34,740 nucleotides of DNA from JBBFMJ01 sp037441225 (GTDB taxonomy: Bacteria; Acidobacteriota; Thermoanaerobaculia; UBA2201). Every line of letters starts with the position of its first letter. Within the stretch, counting starts at the first letter, position 1. This document shows, piece by piece, positions 22,730-30,213 of this stretch. Under the pieces are notes generated by a model. It was not told where the DNA came from, did no database searches, and was given only the letters and a program-made list of their open reading frames with translations. The position numbers and the translations under genes were made by a program. The stretch covers positions 1 to 34,740 of the forward strand of contig JBBISU010000030.1 in assembly GCA_037441225.1 (NCBI GenBank). Direction: 5' to 3'.

Positions 22730-23221
22730 TTACCTTCCTCCATTTATATATTTAACATATATAATTTTATTATCTCTTAACTTATAAAAATCTTTAATTT
22801 CTACAGCTTTTTTAAATCCATTTTTTTTATAAAAAATTCTTGCTTTTTCATATTTTTTAGTTGAAGAGGTTTCTGCAATCAAGATTTTTCCTCCTTTATC
22901 TTTTATATTTTTTTCACATTTTTCTAAAAGCATCTTCCCAATTGATTTTCCTTGATATTTTTTTGAAACTGCAATCCAATATAAATCATAGGTATGTACA
23001 GTTAACGGAGTTGGACCAAAACATAAAAAGCCCATTAAATTGCCATTTCCTTTTGCAACTAAAAAATTATAATCAGATCTTTTCCCTTTTTTTAAAAATT
23101 CCTCCGCCATCTCAATGGCAACTTTCACTTCCATTTCATTAAAGGTTTTTAAATCAATTAAAATATTTTTTAAATTTTTTAAACCATCTTTTCTCAATCT
23201 TGAAATCTTTATTCTGTCCAT
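22730..23221 (-). CDS. GNAT-family N-acetyltransferase
   Basis: A 163-residue acetyl-CoA-dependent acetyltransferase. Motif A is visible as WIAVSKKYQGKSIGKMLLEKCEK (strand, then the Q-G-x-x-G pyrophosphate loop), followed by the KILIAETSS strand and YEKARIFYKKNGFKKA, the motif B helix. The substrate is unknown. Next to a lysine 2,3-aminomutase the precedent is AblB, which acetylates beta-lysine to N-epsilon-acetyl-beta-lysine, but AblB is longer (about 270 residues) and this looks like a single-domain enzyme. It overlaps the ATP-grasp gene by 13 nt and ends one base before kamA. Confidence 0.85.
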   Translation of the reverse strand: MDRIKISRLRKDGLKNLKNILIDLKTFNEMEVKVAIEMAEEFLKKGKRSDYNFLVAKGNGNLMGFLCFGPTPLTVHTYDLYWIAVSKKYQGKSIGKMLLEKCEKNIKDKGGKILIAETSSTKKYEKARIFYKKNGFKKAVEIKDFYKLRDNKIIYVKYINGGR

Positions 23222-24189
23222 TTTATCAACCTTAAAATAAAATCTTCATAATTTATTCCTTTTGCAGCAAGAGCCCTTGCAAGCCCTGCATCTTCTGAAA
23301 TATCTGGATTTGGATTTACATCTATTATATATAAATTTCCTTTTTCATCTGACCTGAAATCAACTCTATAATAATCTCTGCATCCTAAAACTTTCCCTGC
23401 CTTTAATGCCATATTTTTTAATTTATTTTCCATTTTTTTGCTCACCTTTGCAGGACATAAAGGTTTTGTAAGTTCATAGGAGATATCATTTTTAAGCCAC
23501 TTTGCATTATAAGTCAATATCCTCGGAATAGAAGGGGGAATTTCTGAAAAATCTATTTCAGAAACAGGAAGAGCAATCCTTTTTTTCCTTCCAATTACAG
23601 AAACATTAAACTCTCTTCCATCCAAATATTTTTCAACAATTGCAGGGTCTTTAAAATTTTCAAAAATAAAATTTAATTGTCCCTTTAATTCCCTTCTATC
23701 ATAGACAACAGATTTTTCATTTATCCCAGCTGAGCCATCTTGACATAATGGTTTGACAATTGCTGGAAAAGAAAAAGTTAATTCTTTGTCTTTTCCACCC
23801 CTTTTAAAAATGGCATAATCAGGAACTGGAAGATTTGCTTTTTTCAATAATATTTTTGATTTCTTTTTATCCTGTGCTGTCTTTAAAGCAAAAGAAGGAT
23901 TTCCTGTAAAGGGTATATTATTTTTTTCTAAGAACTTAGCCACTTTATATTCTTTTCTGTAATTTCCATCTAAGTGTTCACATAAGTTAAAAACAATCCA
24001 TTTTTCCTTTTTAATCCATTTACCTAAAATTCTTAAATCTTTTTCCAATCCCAAAAGATAAGAATCAATATTATGTTTTCTTAAAATATTTGAAATCAAA
24101 AAAGCACAAACTTCCATTTCTTCATTATCTGTTAAGATATGAGGAAAGTTTAGGGATTCTTTACCGTAAATTATCAAAACCTTTTTCAT
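23209..24189 (-). CDS. ATP-grasp ligase, D-Ala-D-Ala ligase-like (second of two)
   Basis: A 326-residue ATP-grasp enzyme forming a peptide-like bond via an acyl phosphate. N-terminal Rossmann-like part, then LKTAQDKKKSKILLKKANLPVPDY, the P-loop-like strand FPAIVKPLCQDGSAGI, VEKYLDGREFNVSVIG and the metal-binding end DYYRVDFRSDEKGNLYIIDVNPNPDIS. In true Ddl the last motif is EVNTxPG; here it is DVNPNPD, so the acceptor is probably not D-Ala. ATG 24189 is preferred to a TTG five codons upstream. It overlaps the first ATP-grasp gene by 29 nt. Confidence 0.85.
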   Translation of the reverse strand: MKKVLIIYGKESLNFPHILTDNEEMEVCAFLISNILRKHNIDSYLLGLEKDLRILGKWIKKEKWIVFNLCEHLDGNYRKEYKVAKFLEKNNIPFTGNPSFALKTAQDKKKSKILLKKANLPVPDYAIFKRGGKDKELTFSFPAIVKPLCQDGSAGINEKSVVYDRRELKGQLNFIFENFKDPAIVEKYLDGREFNVSVIGRKKRIALPVSEIDFSEIPPSIPRILTYNAKWLKNDISYELTKPLCPAKVSKKMENKLKNMALKAGKVLGCRDYYRVDFRSDEKGNLYIIDVNPNPDISEDAGLARALAAKGINYEDFILRLIKWTE

Positions 24190-25222
24190 ATCTTTCCCTT
24201 GCAATTTTCATCACTTTCAAAATTAACTCATCATATGTCAAACCCGCTGCTTTGGCTGCCTTTGGAAAACAAGAATTTTCATCATCCCCAGGAATTATTC
24301 CTGGCAGTGGATTTATCTCTAAAACATTTGGAATCCCTTTTTCATCCAATCTTATGTCAATCCTGCACCAATCCCTTATTTTAAATACTTTAATTACTTT
24401 CTTTATTATTTTTTTTATTTTTTCTTCTACTTTTTTATCTATATCAGCTGGAACCTTGAAGATTGGAAGAGGATTTTTTGGTTTATCCCAAACCCATTTT
24501 GCTTCGTAGGAATAAATTGGATTTGCCCCTTTTGGAAGAGGAGAAAAATTAATTTCAACTATTGGAAGGATTTCAAGGTTTGGAAGGTTCCCTAAAACAG
24601 CAATAGTAAATTCCTTACCACTTAAAAATCTTTCTATAAGAACTGGCTGGCCTAATTTATTTAACAGTTCAATTGCCTTTTCTTTTATTTCTTTTTCCTC
24701 ATAACATAAATTATCATTATATACACCCTTGCTTGAACCCTCTCTAACTGGTTTTATTATTGCTGGCAGAAATTTGATCTTTATTTTTTTTATTTCCTCT
24801 TCTGTTGAGCAAAGAAAAAATTTTGGAGTTGGTATTTTATAAAAAGACAAAATTTCTTTTGTCCTTGCTTTATCAAGGCATATAGATAAAGTCAAAGGAT
24901 CTGATCCTGTATATGGTATATTATATTCTTCAAGTATAGCAGGCACAATAGATTCCCTGAAAGAACCTTTTAAGCCTTCAGCCATATTAAAAACAAAATC
25001 AATTTCATTATTTGTCAATTTATGAAAATAATTGCCTTGTGCTAATATTATTTTTACATCATATTCTTTTTTTAAAGCAGAAGATACTGCCTTTATTGTC
25101 TTTGCAGAATCCCATTCTGCAAAATCCTCCAAATTAAAAGAATTTAAGCTCGGAGGTTCTTCTTCAACCTCCAATTCTGAAACCTCTTGGGGCTTGACAT
25201 TACAAACCAAAGCTATCTTCAT
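24161..25222 (-). CDS. ATP-grasp ligase, D-Ala-D-Ala ligase-like (first of two)
   Basis: A 353-residue paralogue of the following gene. Motifs: FVFNMAEGLKG, NIPYTGSDPLTLSICLDKARTKEIL, LPAIIKPVREGSSKGV, LIERFLSGKEFTIAVLG and WCRIDIRLDEKGIPNVLEINPLPGI. The Ddl N-terminal serine/glutamate pattern is altered and an acidic insert (ELEVEEEPPSLNSFN) sits near residue 20. Two tandem ATP-grasp enzymes suggest two successive ligations. It is the first gene of the operon and has a TTGACA/TATCAT promoter just upstream, with almost no leader. Confidence 0.85.
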   Translation of the reverse strand: MKIALVCNVKPQEVSELEVEEEPPSLNSFNLEDFAEWDSAKTIKAVSSALKKEYDVKIILAQGNYFHKLTNNEIDFVFNMAEGLKGSFRESIVPAILEEYNIPYTGSDPLTLSICLDKARTKEILSFYKIPTPKFFLCSTEEEIKKIKIKFLPAIIKPVREGSSKGVYNDNLCYEEKEIKEKAIELLNKLGQPVLIERFLSGKEFTIAVLGNLPNLEILPIVEINFSPLPKGANPIYSYEAKWVWDKPKNPLPIFKVPADIDKKVEEKIKKIIKKVIKVFKIRDWCRIDIRLDEKGIPNVLEINPLPGIIPGDDENSCFPKAAKAAGLTYDELILKVMKIARERYEKGFDNLR

Positions 25223-25234
25223 ATTCCATATAAA

Positions 25235-25262
25235 ATGATACTACAAAATAATACTTTGTCAA
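25235..25262 (-). promoter_or_regulatory. Promoter of the ATP-grasp/kamA/argS operon
   Basis: On the minus strand TTGACA (25257-25262), a 16-bp spacer, and TATCAT (25235-25240). The ATG at 25222 lies 12 nt after the -10, so the leader is only about five bases and has no Shine-Dalgarno sequence. Confidence 0.55.
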
Positions 25263-25270
25263 GTGGAATT

Positions 25271-26347
25271 TTATTCAAACCTTAAAGCTTCCACTATCTT
25301 AATTTTTTTAATAATTATATAATTAATAATTGAAATGAAAAAAATTAAAATAATTCCTAAGGCAAAAGTAAAAAATAAACTCTCTGGAAAAATTTTTAAA
25401 ATGATTTCATCTACAAAATAAACACCCTTTAAAGTTCCTGTGAAAGAAAAAATTTTAAAGTGGTTAGAAAAATTAACAAATAAATAGCCAATGAATATGC
25501 CTAAAAGAATTCCAATAAAACCTAAAATAAAAGAATAAATAAAAAAAGAAAGAAAAATATTTTTTGGTTTCATTCCAAGGGCATAAAGGATTGCAAAGGT
25601 TTTTTTTCTTTCTTTCATATCTAAGAGAAGCTTTGAAAGTAAATGAAAAGAGGAAACAAGAGTAATTAAACTTAAGGTTAGAGCAATGCTCCATTCAACA
25701 ATTTTTAAGGGGGAAAGAATTTCCTTTGTGATTTCTTCAAAGGTAATTGGGTACCACAAAGGTTCATTCCTTAAATAATCCATAATTTTTTTTAACTTAT
25801 TTTTATTATCAGGATAAATTCCAAAAGATAAATCATCATCTTTTAAAAATTTTATTGGTAATATTAGATAACTTTCATCGATAAAAGTCACACTAAATTT
25901 AATAATTGAATCTACTTTTAAATTCAAAACCTCCTGCCCCAGCTTTGATTTATAAACAAGAATTATTTGATCCATTTCCTTTACATTTAAACTTTCTGCC
26001 AGTTTTTCTCCTATAATTACTTGGCTTGTTTCCTCCGTTGCTCTAATAAGAATCAATCTTGAAAGGTTTTCCCTTTTTGAAATAACAAAGCCATCAAAGA
26101 AATTTTCTTTTAGAACTTTAGCATTTTCTTTAATAAAAGATGGAAGTTCATAATTTCCTTTTCCCTTTAATAAAATTGGTGGATAAACTTTATATAATGC
26201 TTTCCACATAATTTCTCTATACCCATCCATTAAAGCAAAAGAAAAAATAAGGACACTAATTCCAAGGATTATTCCAAAAAGAGAATAAAGGGGCTTTTTT
26301 GATCCCTTTAAAAAGATCTTAAAAGAAAGATAAAAAATATTTTCCAT
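25271..26347 (-). CDS. FtsX/LolC-type ABC transporter permease without its ATPase
   Basis: A 358-residue inner-membrane protein with the MacB/FtsX/LolC layout: one membrane span near residues 18-42, a periplasmic domain (about 45-215), then three spans (about 220-250, 270-300 and 325-350). The spacing and the NLKVDSIIKFSVTFIDESYLILP segment recall LolC/LolE, which extract lipoproteins. No cognate LolD-like ATPase is adjacent. It has its own promoter, with an extended -10 that ends 7 nt before the ATG, implying a leaderless message, and is transcribed away from 26376. Confidence 0.82.
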   Translation of the reverse strand: MENIFYLSFKIFLKGSKKPLYSLFGIILGISVLIFSFALMDGYREIMWKALYKVYPPILLKGKGNYELPSFIKENAKVLKENFFDGFVISKRENLSRLILIRATEETSQVIIGEKLAESLNVKEMDQIILVYKSKLGQEVLNLKVDSIIKFSVTFIDESYLILPIKFLKDDDLSFGIYPDNKNKLKKIMDYLRNEPLWYPITFEEITKEILSPLKIVEWSIALTLSLITLVSSFHLLSKLLLDMKERKKTFAILYALGMKPKNIFLSFFIYSFILGFIGILLGIFIGYLFVNFSNHFKIFSFTGTLKGVYFVDEIILKIFPESLFFTFALGIILIFFISIINYIIIKKIKIVEALRFE

Positions 26348-26350
26348 TTA

Positions 26351-26363
26351 TGTTATAATATCA
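26351..26363. promoter_or_regulatory. Symmetric bidirectional -10 element
   Basis: TGTTATAATATCA carries TGT-TATAAT on the plus strand (26351-26359) and TGA-TATTAT on the minus strand (26363-26355), so five base pairs of one -10 serve as the other. Plus transcripts would start near 26366, right at the AGGAGG before ATG 26376; minus transcripts near ATG 26347. The two genes' start codons are only 28 bp apart. Confidence 0.6.
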
Positions 26364-26375
26364 TAGGAGGTTTAT

Positions 26376-27107
26376 ATGAAGAAAGTGTTTATTTTAATTT
26401 TAATCTTTTTTTCTTTTAATCTCTATTCCTATGTAATTTATTTGAAGGATGGGTCTACTTATGAAGCAAAGGAAAAATATAAAGTAGAAAATGGAAAAGC
26501 AATTATAACCCTTTTAAATGGAACAATTATTTCAATTGATTTAAATTTAGTTGATATAAAAAAAACGGAAGAAAGAAATAAGGAAGGAATTGATTCTGCC
26601 ATAGTTTTAGATGATGTTAAGAGAAGCCCAGCTTCATCAACCCCTGCCTCAAAACCGTCATTAGGAGATATTGCAAAGCCAAAGGAAAAGTTAGAGACAA
26701 AAAAAATTTCAATTGGATCAGGGAAAGTTGAAAAAAAGAAAAAGGTGGAAGAAGAAGCAGAAGAAGTTTATCACGATGAATTGGTAAGAAAAAGAATAGG
26801 AACTGCCTTAGATAATGTATATCTTTTTGAACATCAAATACTTCAAGGCTCAACTCCAACTACAGTAAAAATTATAGTTACAACAGATAATGAAAAGGAT
26901 GTTTTTATCTCTTTGACATCAATAGCAAAAGCTGCTGTTGATCTGTATGATAATGGAAAAACTAATTTAAATAATTTTGAAATTTATTTGAAAACAATTG
27001 CCGGAGCGCCAGCAGGAAGATTTAATGTTGATATTCAAACGATTAAAAACCTTGCCAATGGAAATATAAATCCTCAACAGTTTTTTGTAAAATATGTATT
27101 ATTTTAA
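26376..27107 (+). CDS. Exported protein of unknown function (243 aa)
   Basis: I do not recognise a family. Residues 1-18 are a signal peptide. Residues 20-60 form a small beta-rich unit (VIYLKDGSTYEAKEKYKVENG...TIISIDLNLVDIKK) of the kind seen at the start of other periplasmic unknowns. A low-complexity Lys/Glu/Ser linker (about 70-130) follows, then a mixed alpha/beta part ending in NINPQQFFVKYVLF. AGGAGG lies five bases before the ATG. Its stop overlaps the next ATG (TAATG), so it is coupled to the PdxJ-like gene. Confidence 0.7.
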   Translation: MKKVFILILIFFSFNLYSYVIYLKDGSTYEAKEKYKVENGKAIITLLNGTIISIDLNLVDIKKTEERNKEGIDSAIVLDDVKRSPASSTPASKPSLGDIAKPKEKLETKKISIGSGKVEKKKKVEEEAEEVYHDELVRKRIGTALDNVYLFEHQILQGSTPTTVKIIVTTDNEKDVFISLTSIAKAAVDLYDNGKTNLNNFEIYLKTIAGAPAGRFNVDIQTIKNLANGNINPQQFFVKYVLF

Positions 27108-27781
27108 TGGAAATCTCAATTTCTGCAATTCCATACCAATTATTAAAAAAAGTTAAACCAGAAATTTGCTTATCTTTAGTTGAATATTTTTCAATTATAC
27201 CATCTGAAAAAGTAAACTCAATAATATTTCTCTATGATAAAGAACAAATTGAAGAGATAAAAGTTCTATGCAACTTTTTTTCTTTTGAAATAAATTTACA
27301 GATTGGAGCTACACCTGATCAAATGCATGAACTTTTATCAATTAAACCACCAAAAGCAACCTTATCAAACCTTCAAAGAAAAGACACCTGTCTTGATTTG
27401 CTGCTTTTCAAAGAACAAATTCAAGAACTTATACAAAATTTTCAATTTCCAAAAGAAAATTTAGTTGCAAGAATAGAAGCAGACCCTGAACAAACAAAAG
27501 TTGCATCAAAGATAGGTTTTTCAAAAGTAGAAATTGATTTTTCTTATCCTTTTAATAGTGATAAAGAATATCAAAAATTTGATGAAACAATAAAGGTTGC
27601 ACAAAAGATAGGAATTTCACTCTCTTTTGGAAAAAATTTAAAATTAAAAGAAATTAATGAAATTCTAAAAAATTATGTACCTAATGAACTGATAATTGAT
27701 ATACCTTTTTATCAAATGGCTTTCCAGAGAGGCATTGACTATGCCATTGATTATTTTAAAGATTTAAAGAAAAAGTTTTAA
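27107..27781 (+). CDS. Divergent PdxJ-like TIM-barrel protein lacking catalytic residues
   Basis: A 224-residue protein. Several stretches line up, from memory, with pyridoxine 5'-phosphate synthase: INLQIGATPDQMHELLSIKPP (PdxJ NLEMAVTEEML...KP), LVARIEADPEQTKVASKIGFSKVEID (SLFIDADEEQIKAAAEVGAPFIEIH) and PNELIIDIPFYQMAFQRGI (HELNIGHAIIGRAV). But the PdxJ N-terminal NIDHVATLRNAR is absent, the catalytic Glu of NLEMA is Gln (Q65), and NAGHGL with its catalytic His reads SFGKNL (K176). So it is probably not a PLP synthase. TAATG coupling to the upstream exported protein; it ends overlapping the convergent ABC permease gene by 18 bp. Confidence 0.65.
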   Translation: MEISISAIPYQLLKKVKPEICLSLVEYFSIIPSEKVNSIIFLYDKEQIEEIKVLCNFFSFEINLQIGATPDQMHELLSIKPPKATLSNLQRKDTCLDLLLFKEQIQELIQNFQFPKENLVARIEADPEQTKVASKIGFSKVEIDFSYPFNSDKEYQKFDETIKVAQKIGISLSFGKNLKLKEINEILKNYVPNELIIDIPFYQMAFQRGIDYAIDYFKDLKKKF

Positions 27782-29248
27782 AAAATCTTTCAAATAATAG
27801 ATTGTAAAAATTATACTCAAAAAAAGACAAATAAAAAAGTAAAATAGACCTTCTGTTGAAAAGCCAATTTGCAAAGGATTTGGATTTGTAAATTGTGGAT
27901 TTATAGAGCCAGAATAAACTGCAATAAAAGATGTAATAATTGAAAATAAAAAACCATAAAAAAGAAAGAAAATTTTTTCCTTTAAAGAGAAAGGTATATT
28001 TAAAAAAACGCTCATATTTAAAATTATAGACAAAAAAAGAAAGGGCAAAAAATAAGAAAAACCTTTAGCAATTAAATATTTTTTGTAAAACAATGGCAAA
28101 AATTTAAAAATATAAATATTCCTTCCTTCAAGGGAAACAGAGGGGAAGGAAAAACGAAGTCCCAAGGCAGATAATATAAAGGATAATAAAAAGATATGAA
28201 GTCCCTTATATAAATTTATCATCAATGGCTCCTCTTTTAAAGGAACTATTTGAAAATTAAAAAAATATAGGACTATCAAAGAAAACATAAGAACTGTTTG
28301 GGTCAACCTTAAAGGAGTTCTTAAAATTGAAAGGTATTCTTTAAATATAATATTTAAAAAAATATTTTTGCTAAAAATTTTTGGTTTTCTTATACCCTTT
28401 TTCCCTTCCTTAGATGAAAAACTTTTTGTAAATGCTTTTGGGTAAAGAGTTTTAAAGATATAAAAAGAAAATAAAAAAAGAAAAACTGAAAAAAGAACAT
28501 AGTAAAAAGAAATCGTGAACTTTTCCAAAATAATTAATTTATAAAAGGTCAAAGATAAAGAATTAAATATATTATAAAAAAAGCCAGTTGGCTCTTGAAA
28601 TTGTAAGAAAAAAATATAGGGATTTGAAAAAAAGGTCATTGGCATTGAAAATCTAAACAAAAGAAGAATTGAAACTGTTAGAACAGCAAAAGAAAAGGAA
28701 AAAAATTTGTATAGATTTGATATGTTAAAGAAAAAACTTAATAGAATGGTCAAAATTAAACTGAAAAAAAAGGAGAGAGATAAATAAATTGTTAAAGGTA
28801 AAATGGATATGATTGCTGTCTTAAAATTGCTCATTCCTAATATAAATGGAATTATTAAAAAATATATATAACCATTTGAAATTAAAAAAGTTTTGAAAAT
28901 TTTTGAAAGGAAAAAATTAAAATCTTTGATTGGCAGAATTAAAAAAAGTTTTAATGATTTATTTTTAAAAAAAATGCTTATAATTGAAATTGAGGAACTT
29001 AAAATTGTAAAGGGAAATAAAACAGTTAATCCATAATTGAAAATCCAGAGAAGCCCATTCTTATATAAGTTTGGAACTAATAATCTCAAACCTTCTGAGT
29101 ATTTATTGAATTTAAAGCCACAATAAAAAGTAATAGAAAATATGCCAAAGACAAATATAAATCCAGCAAAAATCCTTAAAATAAAATTTAAGGGCTTTTC
29201 TTTTAGATTATTCTTTAGTTCCCAGAGGTTCTTCTTTAAGATTTTCAT
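27764..29248 (-). CDS. ABC exporter membrane subunit (ABC-2-like)
   Basis: A 494-residue, very hydrophobic protein with about ten to twelve predicted membrane spans, in two groups separated by a basic loop near residues 285-300 (KSFSSKEGKKGIRKPK). It has no enzymatic motif. It overlaps the ATPase gene by 41 nt, so the two surely form one transporter. Substrate unknown. The 3' end overlaps the PdxJ-like gene on the other strand. Confidence 0.75.
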   Translation of the reverse strand: MKILKKNLWELKNNLKEKPLNFILRIFAGFIFVFGIFSITFYCGFKFNKYSEGLRLLVPNLYKNGLLWIFNYGLTVLFPFTILSSSISIISIFFKNKSLKLFLILPIKDFNFFLSKIFKTFLISNGYIYFLIIPFILGMSNFKTAIISILPLTIYLSLSFFFSLILTILLSFFFNISNLYKFFSFSFAVLTVSILLLFRFSMPMTFFSNPYIFFLQFQEPTGFFYNIFNSLSLTFYKLIILEKFTISFYYVLFSVFLFLFSFYIFKTLYPKAFTKSFSSKEGKKGIRKPKIFSKNIFLNIIFKEYLSILRTPLRLTQTVLMFSLIVLYFFNFQIVPLKEEPLMINLYKGLHIFLLSFILSALGLRFSFPSVSLEGRNIYIFKFLPLFYKKYLIAKGFSYFLPFLFLSIILNMSVFLNIPFSLKEKIFFLFYGFLFSIITSFIAVYSGSINPQFTNPNPLQIGFSTEGLFYFFICLFLSIIFTIYYLKDFLKLFL

Positions 29249-29921
29249 AAAATAAGTTTTTTAATTTTTCAATATCATTTCCAGTCCAGATAATTTTACC
29301 ATTAAAGATAAAAGCAGCTCTATCACAAACCTCTTCAACTAAATCAAGGTGATGGGTTGAAAGTATTATTGTTTTACCCATTTCCTTTAATTCTTTCATA
29401 ATTTTTTTTAGCTTCTCTTGGCTTGGAAAATCAAGCCCAATAAATGGTTCATCCCAGAGGATAACTTCAGGGTTATGCAAAATTGATATAAATATAGCCA
29501 ATTTTTGTTTCATTCCATGGGAGTAATTTCCAACCAAATTTTTTAAAGAAGGAAAAAATTCAAGGTTTTCAATCCATCCTTTTAAATAATTATTTTTTTC
29601 CCAATCTACCTTGTATGCACTGGAAATGAAATTTAAAGTTTCTTCACCTGTTAAAAAATCGAAAAAAAAGGGCTCCTCAGGAAGAAAACCCAAAAGCTTT
29701 TTAACTTTAATCTTTTCTTTTAATCCATTTATCCCACAGACAAAAAATTCACCTTTATCAGGTAAAATTATTCCTGATATTATATTTAATGTTGTTGTTT
29801 TACCAGCGCCATTTGGACCAACAAGCCCAAAAATTTCAGAAGAAGAAGAAAAACTTAAATTATCAAGGGCTTTTATTTTTCCATAATTCTTACAAATAGA
29901 TTTGACTTCTAAATTTTCCAT
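29208..29921 (-). CDS. ABC transporter ATP-binding protein
   Basis: A 237-residue ATPase subunit: Walker A GPNGAGKTT (residues 35-43), signature YSHGMKQKLAI, Walker B VILWDEPFIGLD, and the switch His in STHHLDLVEE. The SHGMKQK signature is typical of ABC-2/NatA-type exporters. It drives the permease encoded just after it. The start is leaderless: an extended -10 TGC-TATTAT lies 8 nt upstream. Confidence 0.93.
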   Translation of the reverse strand: MENLEVKSICKNYGKIKALDNLSFSSSSEIFGLVGPNGAGKTTTLNIISGIILPDKGEFFVCGINGLKEKIKVKKLLGFLPEEPFFFDFLTGEETLNFISSAYKVDWEKNNYLKGWIENLEFFPSLKNLVGNYSHGMKQKLAIFISILHNPEVILWDEPFIGLDFPSQEKLKKIMKELKEMGKTIILSTHHLDLVEEVCDRAAFIFNGKIIWTGNDIEKLKNLFYENLKEEPLGTKE

Positions 29922-29925
29922 AATT

Positions 29926-29938
29926 TAAAATAATAGCA
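29926..29938. promoter_or_regulatory. Back-to-back leaderless promoters (ABC operon and DUF721 gene)
   Basis: Minus strand: TGC-TATTAT (29938 down to 29930), then 8 nt to ATG 29921. Plus strand: TAAAAT (29926-29931), then 6 nt to ATG 29938. The two -10 elements share two bases, and the TG of the minus promoter is the complement of the plus gene's first codon. Neither gene has a ribosome-binding site. Confidence 0.5.
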
Positions 29939-30213
29939 TGAATTGGGAAAAAATAAAAAATTGTATTCCAAAAAAATTTGAAGAAAGCAAATATGAAATC
30001 ATAGAAATGATAAGAAGAAACTGGGATCACCTTGCAGAAGAAGACATATGCAAAAGTTTTTACCCTGAAAAATTAACAAAAAAAGGAACTTTGGTTTTAA
30101 AAAAAATCAATGAAATGAATCTTATAAATACAAGGGGTTCCTTCAATGAGCTCAAAAAAAAAATTAATTCTTTTTTAGGAAAAGAGTTCATACAAAAAAT
30201 AAAGTTTTTTTAA
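29938..30213 (+). CDS. DciA-like (DUF721) protein
   Basis: A 91-residue protein with the short alpha/beta pattern of DUF721: a helix with NWDHLAEEDICKSFYPEKLTKKGTLVL, matching the family's W..VVGE..A..S.P..L..G.L.V, then an amphipathic helix and NSFLGKEFIQKIKFF at the end. DciA loads or operates the replicative helicase in bacteria without DnaC. The gene is short and the match is by pattern only. It stands alone, convergent to the CorC-type gene, which it overlaps by 4 bp. Confidence 0.6.
   Translation: MNWEKIKNCIPKKFEESKYEIIEMIRRNWDHLAEEDICKSFYPEKLTKKGTLVLKKINEMNLINTRGSFNELKKKINSFLGKEFIQKIKFF

Noticed and set aside
27107..27781. True pyridoxine 5'-phosphate synthase PdxJ
   Set aside because: The N-terminal motif and the catalytic Glu and His positions are missing.
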